Below, one piece after another: positions 28,913 to 38,177 of a stretch of 64,000 nt of DNA. The stretch comes from Flavobacteriaceae bacterium (GTDB lineage Bacteria > Bacteroidota > Bacteroidia > Flavobacteriales > Flavobacteriaceae). The notes below the pieces were generated by a model, which saw nothing but the letters and a program-made list of their open reading frames with translations, was not told where the DNA came from and searched no databases. The stretch's first letter is position 1. Every line of letters begins with the position of its first letter. Both the position numbers and the translations under genes were made by a program. Location: the NCBI GenBank assembly GCA_017852395.1, contig JAFMLE010000003.1:12190-76189 (forward strand). The letters are read 5' to 3'.

Positions 28913-30370
28913 ATGTCAGACACAAAACCAAATAATGATTCGGGCAGAAGGGACTTTATCAAAAAAGGACTTGCTGCCTCTACGCTGTTTATAGTCCCTC
29001 GAAATGTACTCGGAGGGATAGGGTATACAGCCCCAAGCGATCAACTTAATCTTGCTGCGATTGGCGCTGGCGGTAAAGGCCGATCAGACCTCATCAATTC
29101 TACAGTAAATGGGCGTGAGCGAGTTGCTGCCCTCTGTGACGTTCATTTTTCTGGACAACATGGTCCAGCGCAAACCGTAAAAGATTTTCCAGAGGCAAAA
29201 CGCTATGAAGATTTTAGAGAAATGCTGGACAAAGAAAAAGACATCGATGCGGTTACAATATCTACACCCGATCACGTTCATGGTATCGCAGCATCCTATG
29301 CAATGGAACGCGGAAAACATGTATATGTTCAAAAGCCATTGACACACAATATCAAAGAAGCCCGCCATCTCACCGAATTGGCCCGTAAAAAAAGAGTGGT
29401 CACTCAGATGGGTAATCAAGGAGCTTCAAACCCCGACTTAAAAACCGTCCAACGGTGGTTGGCAGAAGGTCAAATTGGTGCCGTTTCTCAAGTAAAAGTT
29501 TGGACCAACAGACCCGTTTGGCCACAAGGCATCGAGATGCCAGCACCCGATCCTACTAAAAAACCCAGTGATCTCAATTGGGACCTCTGGTTAGGCCCTG
29601 CGCAACAAACGCCTTATATCCCTGAAATGCACCCCTTCAATTGGAGAGGTTGGTGGGACTATGGTACCGGTGCCCTAGGAGACATGGGTTGCCATATCAT
29701 TGATGTACCCTTCCGTACATTAGGATTACACTATCCCACCGATGTAGAGTGTAGTGTGGGGACCATTTATTCTAGAATGTGGACACCCGATTATCGACCC
29801 AAAGGCTGCCCAGCCTCCTCATCGGTAACACTACATTTTGAAGCCACAGAAAAAAATGCCTCTCCTGTCGAAATGACCTGGACCGACGGTGGAATACGAC
29901 CCACCCACCCAGACTTAGTTCCGGCTAGTGAATCGCTTGGAGATCCCACAGGAGCTAATGGTGTATTGCTTATTGGTGATAAAGGTGTGATTTCTACGGG
30001 CGTTTATGGATTGTATCCAAAACTTTTCAGAAAAAATGAACCCGTTCAACACGCGCCAGAAGTGGTTGTTGATGAACCCGAATATGGACACCAACGCAGT
30101 TGGGTTGATGCATGTAAGGCCGGCTTTAATAGCCCCGAACATCAAGCGCTTACCTCGTCATTTGATTATGCAGGACCCATGACTGAGACCGTTTTGATGG
30201 GAAATATCGCTATACGCTCCTACCTATTAAGAAAGGAATCCGAAAATGGAGGACACGATTATTATGGTCGAAAAAAACTTCTTTGGGATGGCGAAAACAT
30301 GCGTATCACAAACTTAGAAGAAGCCAACCAATTTGTAGGTAGAGCCTACAGAGACGGCTGGTCATTATAA
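28913..30370 (+). CDS. Tat-exported Gfo/Idh/MocA family oxidoreductase
   Basis: A 485-residue NAD(P)-dependent sugar oxidoreductase-like protein. The twin-arginine leader reads GRRDFIKKGLAASTLF, so it is folded with cofactor in the cytoplasm and exported. The Rossmann part has LNLAAIGAGGKG, and the EKP-like dinucleotide/catalytic motif is VQKPL, where Gln replaces the more common Glu. The C-terminal domain has GTGALGDMGCHIIDVPF, typical for the secreted Gfo/Idh group common in Planctomycetes and Bacteroidota. It leads a small sugar operon with galE, an SDR and a TIM-barrel enzyme. Exported Gfo/Idh proteins often act as glycosidases or keto-sugar enzymes with tightly bound NAD; the substrate is unknown here. 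Confidence 0.88.
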   Translation: MSDTKPNNDSGRRDFIKKGLAASTLFIVPRNVLGGIGYTAPSDQLNLAAIGAGGKGRSDLINSTVNGRERVAALCDVHFSGQHGPAQTVKDFPEAKRYEDFREMLDKEKDIDAVTISTPDHVHGIAASYAMERGKHVYVQKPLTHNIKEARHLTELARKKRVVTQMGNQGASNPDLKTVQRWLAEGQIGAVSQVKVWTNRPVWPQGIEMPAPDPTKKPSDLNWDLWLGPAQQTPYIPEMHPFNWRGWWDYGTGALGDMGCHIIDVPFRTLGLHYPTDVECSVGTIYSRMWTPDYRPKGCPASSSVTLHFEATEKNASPVEMTWTDGGIRPTHPDLVPASESLGDPTGANGVLLIGDKGVISTGVYGLYPKLFRKNEPVQHAPEVVVDEPEYGHQRSWVDACKAGFNSPEHQALTSSFDYAGPMTETVLMGNIAIRSYLLRKESENGGHDYYGRKKLLWDGENMRITNLEEANQFVGRAYRDGWSL

Positions 30371-30386
30371 ACTTTATTCAAACAGA

Positions 30387-31397
30387 TTGGCAAAAATTCT
30401 TGTTACTGGAGGTTTAGGATATATAGGGTCACACACTTGTGTGGCCTTATTTGAATCTGGGCATGAGCCCGTTGTAATTGACAATCTATCAAACTCCGAA
30501 GCGCATGTTAAAAATCAAATAGAAGCCATAACCAACTCATCGATTTCACTAGAAGTATTGGACCTTTGTGACTTTGATGCCCTCAATCGGTTTCTAGAAA
30601 AAGAAAACGACATCGCCGGAGTGATTCATTTCGCAGCGCTCAAAGCAGTCGGAGAAAGCGTTGAAAAACCACTTTTGTACTATCAAAATAACATACAAGG
30701 GCTAATTAATCTTTTGACTGCTCAGAAAAATGCCATTCCCTTTATCTTCAGTTCTTCCTGTACGGTATATGGCGACAGTGATATTCTTCCACTTAAAGAA
30801 GATTTTCCTTTTCAAAAGGCCGTATCGCCCTATGGTAGCACCAAACAAATGGGGGAGGAGATTTTAAAATTTTCTGCCGGAAAGAACCACCAAGGCCCCG
30901 TAATTGCCTTGCGTTATTTTAATCCAATAGGAGCACATCCTTCGTCAAAAATAGGAGAATTGCCCCGAGGTATTCCCCAAAACCTTATTCCATACTTGAC
31001 GCAAACTGCCGCTGGAAAGCGAACGATTCTTAGTGTTTTTGGCGACACCTACCCCACCCATGACGGTACATGTATCCGTGATTATATCCACGTTATGGAT
31101 CTTGCAGATGCACATGTTTTTGCTCTTAATCGTCTTTTAGAAGGAAAAAACAAAAACAACTTTGAAGTCTACAATATTGGAACCGGCAAGGGATGTTCTG
31201 TTTTAGAGCTAATCCACAAATTTGAAAAAACCACTGGAGTTGCGGTTCCTCACAAAATCGCTCCGCCTAGGGCGGGTGATGTAACGGCTGCCTTTGCTGA
31301 CACCGAGTTGGCAGAGACGGTATTGGGATGGCGTGCCAAACGCTCTTTAGAAGAAGCCCTATTATCGGCTTGGAACTGGGAAAAGCAACTGCCATGA
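30387..31397 (+). CDS. galE: UDP-glucose 4-epimerase
   Basis: A 336-residue cytoplasmic extended SDR that interconverts UDP-glucose and UDP-galactose. NAD-binding GGLGYIGSH begins at residue 8, the catalytic SSSCTVYG and Y149-GST-K153 are present, and the GalE-specific GTCIRDYIHVMDLADAH and YNIGTGKGCSV segments follow. The start codon must be TTG at 30387: it alone supplies the complete first strand MAKILVTGG, and there is no ATG nearby in frame. It begins 16 bases after the Gfo/Idh gene and ends in an ATGA overlap with the SDR gene. UDP-GlcNAc/GalNAc activity cannot be excluded. Confidence 0.95.
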   Translation: MAKILVTGGLGYIGSHTCVALFESGHEPVVIDNLSNSEAHVKNQIEAITNSSISLEVLDLCDFDALNRFLEKENDIAGVIHFAALKAVGESVEKPLLYYQNNIQGLINLLTAQKNAIPFIFSSSCTVYGDSDILPLKEDFPFQKAVSPYGSTKQMGEEILKFSAGKNHQGPVIALRYFNPIGAHPSSKIGELPRGIPQNLIPYLTQTAAGKRTILSVFGDTYPTHDGTCIRDYIHVMDLADAHVFALNRLLEGKNKNNFEVYNIGTGKGCSVLELIHKFEKTTGVAVPHKIAPPRAGDVTAAFADTELAETVLGWRAKRSLEEALLSAWNWEKQLP

Positions 31398-32185
31398 AGC
31401 CGAAACGCATAATATGGATTACTGGAGCATCGTCGGGTATTGGAAAGGCCCTTGCCCTTGCGTACGCCGAACAAAAAGAAGTGGCGTTGATACTTTCGGG
31501 CCGTCGTGTAGCTGCACTAGAAAGCGTCAAAAAGGACTGTGAATTGCATTGCAAGGTAGCTGTATTGCCTTTTGATCTAACGGACACGGCTCACGCCCAA
31601 AAACACGTCCAAGAAGCCCTTTCATTTTTTGGTAGAATAGATGTACTGATCAACAATGGGGGCGTCAGTCAACGATCTAAAATAATGGATACGGACTTTG
31701 CGGTTTTTGAGCGGTTGATTCAAATCGACTACCTAGGCAGTGTGGCCCTTACACGAGCACTATTACCCTATTTTGTCCAACAACAATCTGGGCATTTTGT
31801 TACGGTCACAAGCGTAATGGGCAAGTATGGATCACCTTATAGATCGGGATATTGCGGTGCCAAGCATGCCTTGCATGGTTTTTTTGATGTCCTTCGGATG
31901 GAGCATAATAAGGATGGTATCGAAGTGACATTGATTTGTCCGGGCTTTGTTCGTACACAAGTAACGGTCAATGCGCTCACAGGTGATGGTTCTGCCTTAG
32001 GTCATGATGATCCCGCAACAGCCGCAGGTTTGGAAGTCCATGATGTTGCTCAAAAAATTATTCGTGCGGTAGCACAAAAAAAATGGGAAGTCTATTTTGG
32101 TAGAAAAGAAAAAATAGGGGTGTACCTCAAAAGAATTTCAAACAAACTCTTGCATCAAATCGTGATTCGCTCGAAGGTGCGTTAA
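31394..32185 (+). CDS. Short-chain dehydrogenase/reductase (DHRS7-like)
   Basis: A 263-residue classical SDR with the cofactor motif TGASSGIG (residues 10-17), INNGGVSQ, catalytic Ser in TVTSVMGKYG and the Tyr153/Lys157 pair (YCGAK). The C-terminal KKWEVYFGRKEKIGVYLKR is basic and hydrophobic, which suggests membrane association as in DHRS7-type enzymes. The ATG at 31394 overlaps the galE stop in ATGA, so translation is coupled; a longer in-frame reading from 31328 would lie inside galE and is not supported. The substrate is unknown; a lipid or keto-sugar would fit the context. Confidence 0.9.
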   Translation: MKPKRIIWITGASSGIGKALALAYAEQKEVALILSGRRVAALESVKKDCELHCKVAVLPFDLTDTAHAQKHVQEALSFFGRIDVLINNGGVSQRSKIMDTDFAVFERLIQIDYLGSVALTRALLPYFVQQQSGHFVTVTSVMGKYGSPYRSGYCGAKHALHGFFDVLRMEHNKDGIEVTLICPGFVRTQVTVNALTGDGSALGHDDPATAAGLEVHDVAQKIIRAVAQKKWEVYFGRKEKIGVYLKRISNKLLHQIVIRSKVR

Positions 32186-32196
32186 AATTTAATCTT

Positions 32197-33087
32197 ATGA
32201 ACAACAATTCACTATCTAGACGCAAGGCGCTAAAAAATATTGCAGGCGGTGCTACCACCTTATTGGCAGCTCCTTTTATCCAGGGGCATCAAGCGCCTAA
32301 AGAACAGGCGGTTAATGGCGTTTGGAAAGGAAACATAAACCACTCGGTATGTCGTTGGTGCTTTGACTTTATTCCGTTCGAAGATTTTGCCCAGCAAGTC
32401 AAAGCAATGGGATTGGTAGGCATCGACTTGGTTGGTCCAGAGGATTGGGAGCTTCTTAAGAAATACGATCTTACTTGTACCATGGCGCAAGGCGCAGAAA
32501 TTGGTCTTACGAAGGGCTGGAACGACGCTCAGTATCACAACAAACTGGTAGACAACTACAAAAAGCATATTGTTTTGACTGCCCAAGCAGGCTATAAAAA
32601 TTTGATTTGTTTTAGTGGCAACCGAAATGGAAGGGATGATGAACAAGGACTCATCGATTGTGTCAAAGGACTGCAAAAGATTTTACCACTTGCTGAAAAA
32701 CACGGTATTACCATACAAATGGAGCTGTTTAACTCCAAAGTAGATCACGCTGATTATATGTGTGATAACACTGCCTGGGGCATTGAGTTGTGTAAGCGAT
32801 TGGGTTCTGAAAACTTCAAATTGTTGTATGACATCTATCATATGCAAATCAGTGAAGGTGATATAATCCGGACCATTCGCGATAATCATCAATATTTTGG
32901 ACATTATCACACGGCTGGTGTACCTGGACGGAGAGAAATTGATGAAAGTCAAGAACTTTATTATCCTGCAATTATGCGCGCGATTGTAGATACGGGTTAT
33001 CAAGGCTATGTAGCGCAAGAGTTTTTGCCCTCTGATCGAACAAATTTGAAAACGCTAGAACAGGCGATTCAGATTTGTGATGTTTAG
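32197..33087 (+). CDS. Tat-exported hydroxypyruvate-isomerase-like TIM-barrel protein
   Basis: A 296-residue member of the xylose-isomerase-like TIM-barrel (sugar phosphate isomerase/epimerase) superfamily with a Tat leader (SRRKALKNIAGGATTLLAAP). Metal-ligand positions are recognisable: Glu in IQMELFNSKVDH, Asp in LLYDIYHMQ, His in FGHYHTAGVPGR and Glu in AQEFLP. This is the pattern of Hyi-type isomerases, but export argues against hydroxypyruvate as the substrate. In bacterial 3-keto-glycoside pathways, exported proteins of this fold act as epimerases or lyases on oxidised sugars, and the exported Gfo/Idh at the head of the operon makes that a reasonable inference. Confidence 0.85.
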   Translation: MNNNSLSRRKALKNIAGGATTLLAAPFIQGHQAPKEQAVNGVWKGNINHSVCRWCFDFIPFEDFAQQVKAMGLVGIDLVGPEDWELLKKYDLTCTMAQGAEIGLTKGWNDAQYHNKLVDNYKKHIVLTAQAGYKNLICFSGNRNGRDDEQGLIDCVKGLQKILPLAEKHGITIQMELFNSKVDHADYMCDNTAWGIELCKRLGSENFKLLYDIYHMQISEGDIIRTIRDNHQYFGHYHTAGVPGRREIDESQELYYPAIMRAIVDTGYQGYVAQEFLPSDRTNLKTLEQAIQICDV

Positions 33088-33301
33088 TTCGATTTAGGCA
33101 CGCATTTTACTTTGTGTGTACTGTGGAGGTCGATTGTTGTAAATTGAAATATATTGACGGGTAGCCATATTGCTTCAAGCATCTTTGGTCACAAGTTTTT
33201 GTGGGCATACAATTTTATTAATAACAAATATTGAATAAACGAATTAAGGACAAAAACATCCGCTATAAAACAGTCTAAGCTAAACCGAGGTTTTAAACGA
33301 T

Positions 33302-34801
33302 TTATTCGTACTTGGCAGGTTGTCCTTTGGGATCTGAATTACGTATAAATGTTCGGATGTCTTCGTTGGCTTTTATAAGATCTTCTTTACGGAGATACAT
33401 CATATGCCCACTACGATATCCTTCAAAGTGAAAGCGATCTTTCATTTTACCGCTAGGATCTACTTGCCACATGGTGTATTTGGCATTAAAATACGTTGTG
33501 GCTCCATCATAATAGCCCGATTGTATCAAAACGTTCAGGTATGGATTTTGTGCCATTGCCAAGCGCAAATTGTCTCTAACATTGTCGTTTTCGTTGTTCC
33601 AAGGGCGTACTGGGCCAAACATATTGTATTTGATGTCGGTAACAAATTTCAACTCTTTTTGGATGTAATGGTTGATCGCCGGTGTAAATGAGTGCAACCA
33701 GGAGTCGATTTCGGCATTATAGTCTGGGCGTACGCCAATATCTTTTTTGTCGATACCTATGTATCTAGAGTCTAATCGGCCGACCGTCTTGCCTTGATCA
33801 CGCAGGAGTTCTTTCCAAAAAAATGCGGTAGGAATGTCCAGGTTGTTTTGTAGGATAACTTCTTTTGAAAGCCCGGAATAATAGGCCATTTTTTCGGCTA
33901 CTTGATTTTTTTCCTCATCACTGATAAAGCCTCCTTTAGCAAGGGCTGGAATTACCGTATTGATGGTGTAGTTTTCTGCTTCAGGTAAGACTTCGGTTAA
34001 ATCTTTTTGTTGAAGGTCAGCAGGCAATTGTTTGTGATACCAAGCTGCAGCGGTATAATAGGGGAGATTAAGTGCTGAAGATACTGGCCCGCCTACTCGG
34101 ATGACTTTGTAGTCCGCAGGAGAAACCATAATCACTCCATTTAGAAACATCCATTGGCTTTCTTGTAATTCCAAAGAAAGTCCCATAACCCGAGTACCGC
34201 CATAACTCTCACCGATGATATATTTGGGAGATTCCCAGCGTTTTTTGCGATTGACAAAAGTGGTCATCCACTCCGCCAAATATTTGATGTCTTCATTGAT
34301 GCCAAAAAATTGTTTGCGATCCGCTTTTTTGCCATCGACTTCTAAAATTCTTGAATATCCCGTATTAACAGGATTGATAAATACGATATCGGCTACGTCT
34401 AAAATCGAATATGGATTGCTTTTGAAACCATAGGGTTGTACGGGATAACCTTCATCATCGATATTTAAAATTCGAGGTCCAGTATAGGCCATATGCATCC
34501 AAACCGATGCAGACCCGGGACCACCGTTAAAAGAAAAGATCAAAGGGCGCTCTGCAGGACTTTTTTCATTGGTTCTTCTATAGTAGGTATAAAACAAACT
34601 TGCAATTGGATTGCCATTTTCATCCCAAACGGGTTGTGTTCCTGTATCGGCTTGATAGGTTACTTTGGCTCCTTTTATTGTTGTAGTATGGTTGGTGATG
34701 ACCATAGTATCTACCGGCAATGTTCTTTTCTGAGCTGAAAGTAGTGAGGTATAAAGAATTCCGATTACAAGGGCTAGTCTAGAAAATTGAAATACTTGCA
34801 T
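33302..34801 (-). CDS. S10 family serine carboxypeptidase-like protein
   Basis: A 499-residue secreted alpha/beta-hydrolase peptidase with signal peptide (to about LLSAQ). The catalytic triad is recognisable: Ser199 in GESYGGT, Asp in SGYYDGATTYFNAK and His in YRSGHMMYL. The oxyanion region FNGGPGSASVW and NPVNTGYSR are standard for S10 enzymes, which remove C-terminal residues at acidic pH in eukaryotes; bacterial members are less studied. It is monocistronic, read leftward, with its promoter in the short gap to the OmpA terminator. Confidence 0.92.
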   Translation of the reverse strand: MQVFQFSRLALVIGILYTSLLSAQKRTLPVDTMVITNHTTTIKGAKVTYQADTGTQPVWDENGNPIASLFYTYYRRTNEKSPAERPLIFSFNGGPGSASVWMHMAYTGPRILNIDDEGYPVQPYGFKSNPYSILDVADIVFINPVNTGYSRILEVDGKKADRKQFFGINEDIKYLAEWMTTFVNRKKRWESPKYIIGESYGGTRVMGLSLELQESQWMFLNGVIMVSPADYKVIRVGGPVSSALNLPYYTAAAWYHKQLPADLQQKDLTEVLPEAENYTINTVIPALAKGGFISDEEKNQVAEKMAYYSGLSKEVILQNNLDIPTAFFWKELLRDQGKTVGRLDSRYIGIDKKDIGVRPDYNAEIDSWLHSFTPAINHYIQKELKFVTDIKYNMFGPVRPWNNENDNVRDNLRLAMAQNPYLNVLIQSGYYDGATTYFNAKYTMWQVDPSGKMKDRFHFEGYRSGHMMYLRKEDLIKANEDIRTFIRNSDPKGQPAKYE

Positions 34802-34866
34802 GTTTTGTTTTTTTATTTTAATCTAAATGTAATTTTTTTTGTTTAAATCGGAGAATATTTTTCAAA

Positions 34867-34898
34867 TCAAAAAAAAAGCCCTCCGATCGGAGGGCTTT
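34867..34898 (-). terminator. Intrinsic terminator of ompA-like gene
   Basis: A perfect palindrome at 34875-34898 (AAAGCCCTCC, loop GATC, GGAGGGCTTT) lies 20 bases after the OmpA stop. Read leftward it is followed by a run of nine or more T. Strong stem, typical Rho-independent terminator. Confidence 0.88.
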
Positions 34899-34917
34899 AA
34901 AAAATAATTTAGAAGCT

Positions 34918-36267
34918 TTAGTTTACTGCAATATCAACACGACGTGCAAAATCTACTCTTCTATTTTTTGAGCGACCTGCTCTAGTTGAATTTTTATCAA
35001 TGGGTTGGTTTTCGCCATATCCTTTAGCGTCGACACGGTCAGCATCAATCCCAGCAGCAATTACTGCATCTCTTACAGCGTTTGCTCTTTTCTCAGAAAG
35101 TTTTTGATTGTAAGCAGCACTTCCGTCGCTTGAAGCGTGTCCGGCAATGGTTACTTTAGCATTTGGATATTTTCTCAATAGGCTAACTAACTGACTTACC
35201 AATGATGCTCCTGCATCATTGATAGCTGCACTGCTGGCAGTAAAAAATATTTTAGAGTTTTCATCACCAATAAAATCGAGTAAGGCCTTTGGCGCTTCTG
35301 GACAACCATTGTTTGCGGCGTCACCAGCCTCGTTGGGGCATAGATCGTCTTTATCGGCTACACCGTCGCCATCAGCGTCTGGCCAAGGACATCCATTGTT
35401 TGCCGCCTCACCTGGTTCGTTAGGGCACTGATCATCTTTGTCAGCAACACCGTCACCATCTGCATCAGGACAACCATTCATCGCTGCAGAACCTGCAGCA
35501 TTAGGACATGCATCTTCACTATCGATGATTCCATCATTATCAGAATCTGGGCAACCGTTTAACTCGGGTTTTCCAGCTTCTTCAGGGCAAGCATCTTTGT
35601 TATCGGGTATGCCATCTCCATCCGTATCAGGACAACCTTGAAATTCTTTGAGACCTGGAACATCCGGGCAAACATCCTTTTTGTCTGACACACCATCTCC
35701 ATCTGCATCGCCAGCACCAAAATTATAATTGACACCCACAATATGTTGCAGGTGATTGTATGCATAATTTTCACTCGCAGCACGGTAAGAAGTACTTACA
35801 TTGGCTTGTAGTTGATCTGTTAGCTTAAAAGCGACTCCCGCACCTCCAAGTACTGTTTTGGATACTTCCTTAGATGGAAACATCCCATCGCTGTTGGTAT
35901 CTCCTTCGCTGAAGTTCGAATAGCCATAACCTGCAAATAGATATGGGCTTATGCTTTTACCTTCTCCCAAATTGTATTTTACAATACCATCTAGAGAATA
36001 ATAATCTAAATCTCCTCCGTTACTGGCTCCTTCTTTAATGGAGTTGTTGGCGTATTGTACGCCCAATGAAAATCCTCCAATAATGTATCTTGAAATACTT
36101 AAAGCTGGAATTCCTAAGCTTGTTTTTGCATCAACAGCGTCATCCTGGATACTAACAATGTTAGCACCAACACCAATTGCCCAAGGATTTTCTGCAGTTT
36201 GACCCATAACAGTTGAAGCGCAAACCAGCATAGATAATATTAAAAGTCTTTTATATAAATTGTTCAT
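34918..36267 (-). CDS. OmpA family outer-membrane protein with thrombospondin type 3 repeats
   Basis: A 449-residue envelope protein. The start at 36267 gives a clean signal peptide ([23 protein letters not shown]); a longer reading would run through the promoter. Residues about 24-185 form a small eight-strand barrel. Five calcium-binding thrombospondin type 3 repeats follow ([36 protein letters not shown], and two of [12 protein letters not shown]). The C-terminal OmpA domain (about 325-449) has the peptidoglycan-binding [10 protein letters not shown]...[12 protein letters not shown]. It links outer membrane and cell wall. Promoter and terminator are both visible, so it is a single-gene unit, probably highly expressed. 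Confidence 0.95.
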   Translation of the reverse strand: MNNLYKRLLILSMLVCASTVMGQTAENPWAIGVGANIVSIQDDAVDAKTSLGIPALSISRYIIGGFSLGVQYANNSIKEGASNGGDLDYYSLDGIVKYNLGEGKSISPYLFAGYGYSNFSEGDTNSDGMFPSKEVSKTVLGGAGVAFKLTDQLQANVSTSYRAASENYAYNHLQHIVGVNYNFGAGDADGDGVSDKKDVCPDVPGLKEFQGCPDTDGDGIPDNKDACPEEAGKPELNGCPDSDNDGIIDSEDACPNAAGSAAMNGCPDADGDGVADKDDQCPNEPGEAANNGCPWPDADGDGVADKDDLCPNEAGDAANNGCPEAPKALLDFIGDENSKIFFTASSAAINDAGASLVSQLVSLLRKYPNAKVTIAGHASSDGSAAYNQKLSEKRANAVRDAVIAAGIDADRVDAKGYGENQPIDKNSTRAGRSKNRRVDFARRVDIAVN

Positions 36268-36287
36268 TTTGATGAATGTATAATGTT

Positions 36288-36314
36288 CAAAAATACTAAT
36301 TATTTCCTTATCAA
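36288..36314 (-). promoter_or_regulatory. Bacteroidota-type promoter for ompA-like gene
   Basis: Read leftward, TTG at 36314-36312 and TATTTTTG at 36295-36288 fit TTG/TAnnTTTG with a 16-base spacer. The -7 element ends 20 bases before the ATG at 36267. Confidence 0.5.
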
Positions 36315-36427
36315 AATACAAAAAAAAAGGAATTAATCAAACATCTTTTTTGGACTAAAATTCATGGATTAAAATCCTGATGGTTAATTGATTTTGAACG
36401 GGAAAAGCAACCGTTTTTAAATCTACG

Positions 36428-36757
36428 CTAGTCGTGTTTTGTACACCAGTCCTTGGAGCTTTTTACAACCCATGCATCGGACAGATTTTCTTTGTACCTA
36501 AAATCTGATGTCCCTTCATTAAATTGAAGTTCAGACACCGAAATTAATGTCCTCGAACAATTGATGTCGCAAAAGCAAAATACGGCATTGGATTCTAAAA
36601 AACCACTTTTTAAATATCCTATTTGACTTCCCCCATCAGTAGTTTCGTTAGTCAAAGTAACATAATTTACATTCTCAAATTCGGTATACTCCCCTTGATA
36701 TTCTTTTTCAGTTTGACAACTTAACAATAGGCCAAACAATAGGTAGCCGTATTTCAT
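36428..36757 (-). CDS. Small lipoprotein of unknown function
   Basis: A 109-residue predicted lipoprotein: MKYGYLLFGLLLSC is a compact signal with lipobox LLSC. The mature part has four cysteines in two groups (FCFCDINC and WC near the C-terminus), which could form disulfides or bind metal. I recognise no family. It is divergent from the large glycan locus at 36867 and separated from the OmpA gene by its own gap, so it looks like a single gene. The coding call rests on the leader and the absence of a better frame. Confidence 0.6.
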   Translation of the reverse strand: MKYGYLLFGLLLSCQTEKEYQGEYTEFENVNYVTLTNETTDGGSQIGYLKSGFLESNAVFCFCDINCSRTLISVSELQFNEGTSDFRYKENLSDAWVVKSSKDWCTKHD

Positions 36758-36866
36758 AGCATTTTTTTTATGACAAAGAACGCACCAATTTTTAATTTTT
36801 CAAAATCAAACAATATTTGTTTAACTTGTTGGTAGATAATTACACAATAAACAAACCAACTAGATA

Positions 36867-38177
36867 ATGAACTATAAAAAATCAAACTCAAGACGTACCT
36901 TTCTAAAAAATGCTCTTTTGGCATCAGGAGGGATTAGTATTGTCCCTCGACATGTATTGGGGCAGGGGTTTATTGCTCCCAGTGATCGTATAAACATTGG
37001 TGTTATCGGCGCGGGTACACAAGCTCGTGGTCTGTCTTCCATATTTGTGGGCCTCAAAGACACTCAAGTCATTGCTGCATGTGATGTCAATACCAAAAAA
37101 ATGGATGCCTTTATTGAAAGCTATCTAACGGCAACAGCAAAAAACAACCAACCAAAAACGGCGAAAGATCTGGCGCAATATCTCGATTATCAAGATTTGA
37201 TTGCACGAGATGACATTGACGCAGTAGTCATAGGTACCCCAGACCATTGGCATGCCAAACCCGCTATAGATGCAATGGCAGCAGGAAAACATGTGTATTG
37301 TGAAAAGCCATTGTCACATACCATACTTGAGGGTCGAGCCATGGTCAATGCTGCTCGAAAACATCAAAAAATATTGCAGACGGGGAGTCATCAACGTTCT
37401 ATAGAGCAATTTAGAAAAGCGTGCGAATTGATACGAAACGGCTATTTAGGCAAGGTAAAAAAGGTAACTGTTTCGGTAGGTAATCCGTATTCTGAATGCA
37501 AGCTACCCTATCAACCCACCCCAGATCATATTGACTGGGATCGCTGGGTAGGGCCTGCACAAATGCGACCCTATCATGAAACCATCGTAGAGGCCGATTT
37601 TTTCCCAAGATGGCGCTGGTTTAAAGAATTTGGTGGCGGAATTATTGCCGATTGGGGCGCCCACATGTTTGATATAGTACAATGGGCGTTAGGGACAGAC
37701 AATACGGGGCCAGTAACCTTTACACCGCCGAGGGAGCCCAATGCGGTTCGTGGACTATCAATGGTATATGCCGACGGAGTAGAAGTAGTTCATGAAGATT
37801 TTTGTAGAGGCAATGCCGTACGTTTTGAGGGCGAAAAGGGCGTACTCACAGTAAGTCGCGAGTTTTTGGATAGCAATCCAGCAAACATAGTTTCGGCGAC
37901 CATCGGAAAAAGTGAAACCCATCTTTACAAATCCGAACATCACCAACAAGATTGGATAGATGCCATAAAGCAAAATACGTTACCCGTCTGTGATGTAGAA
38001 ATTGGACACCGATCCGCTTCAATATGCCATATTGCAAACATTGCTTATGAACTCAATAGGCCATTGAGTTGGAATCCACAAGACGAAGTTTTTCTCGGAG
38101 ACGATGAGGCCAATCTCAAACGATCAAAGTTATACAGAAGTCCCTATGGAATTCCACAACTAAAAGCGCTGTTATGA
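36867..38177 (+). CDS. Tat-exported Gfo/Idh/MocA family oxidoreductase
   Basis: A 436-residue exported sugar oxidoreductase-like enzyme, first gene of the long rightward locus. The leader SRRTFLKNALLASGGISIVP is a standard Tat signal. The nucleotide-binding NIGVIGAGTQARG and the catalytic CEKPL (with the classic EKP) are present, unlike the paralogue at 28913, where the position is QKP. HWHAKPAIDAM and GGGIIADWGAHMFDIVQW follow the secreted Gfo/Idh group. It overlaps the DUF1080 gene by 4 bases, an established partnership in keto-sugar pathways: the Gfo/Idh member reduces or rearranges a 3-keto-sugar, while DUF1080 cleaves the glycosidic bond. Specific direction is inference. Confidence 0.9.
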   Translation: MNYKKSNSRRTFLKNALLASGGISIVPRHVLGQGFIAPSDRINIGVIGAGTQARGLSSIFVGLKDTQVIAACDVNTKKMDAFIESYLTATAKNNQPKTAKDLAQYLDYQDLIARDDIDAVVIGTPDHWHAKPAIDAMAAGKHVYCEKPLSHTILEGRAMVNAARKHQKILQTGSHQRSIEQFRKACELIRNGYLGKVKKVTVSVGNPYSECKLPYQPTPDHIDWDRWVGPAQMRPYHETIVEADFFPRWRWFKEFGGGIIADWGAHMFDIVQWALGTDNTGPVTFTPPREPNAVRGLSMVYADGVEVVHEDFCRGNAVRFEGEKGVLTVSREFLDSNPANIVSATIGKSETHLYKSEHHQQDWIDAIKQNTLPVCDVEIGHRSASICHIANIAYELNRPLSWNPQDEVFLGDDEANLKRSKLYRSPYGIPQLKALL

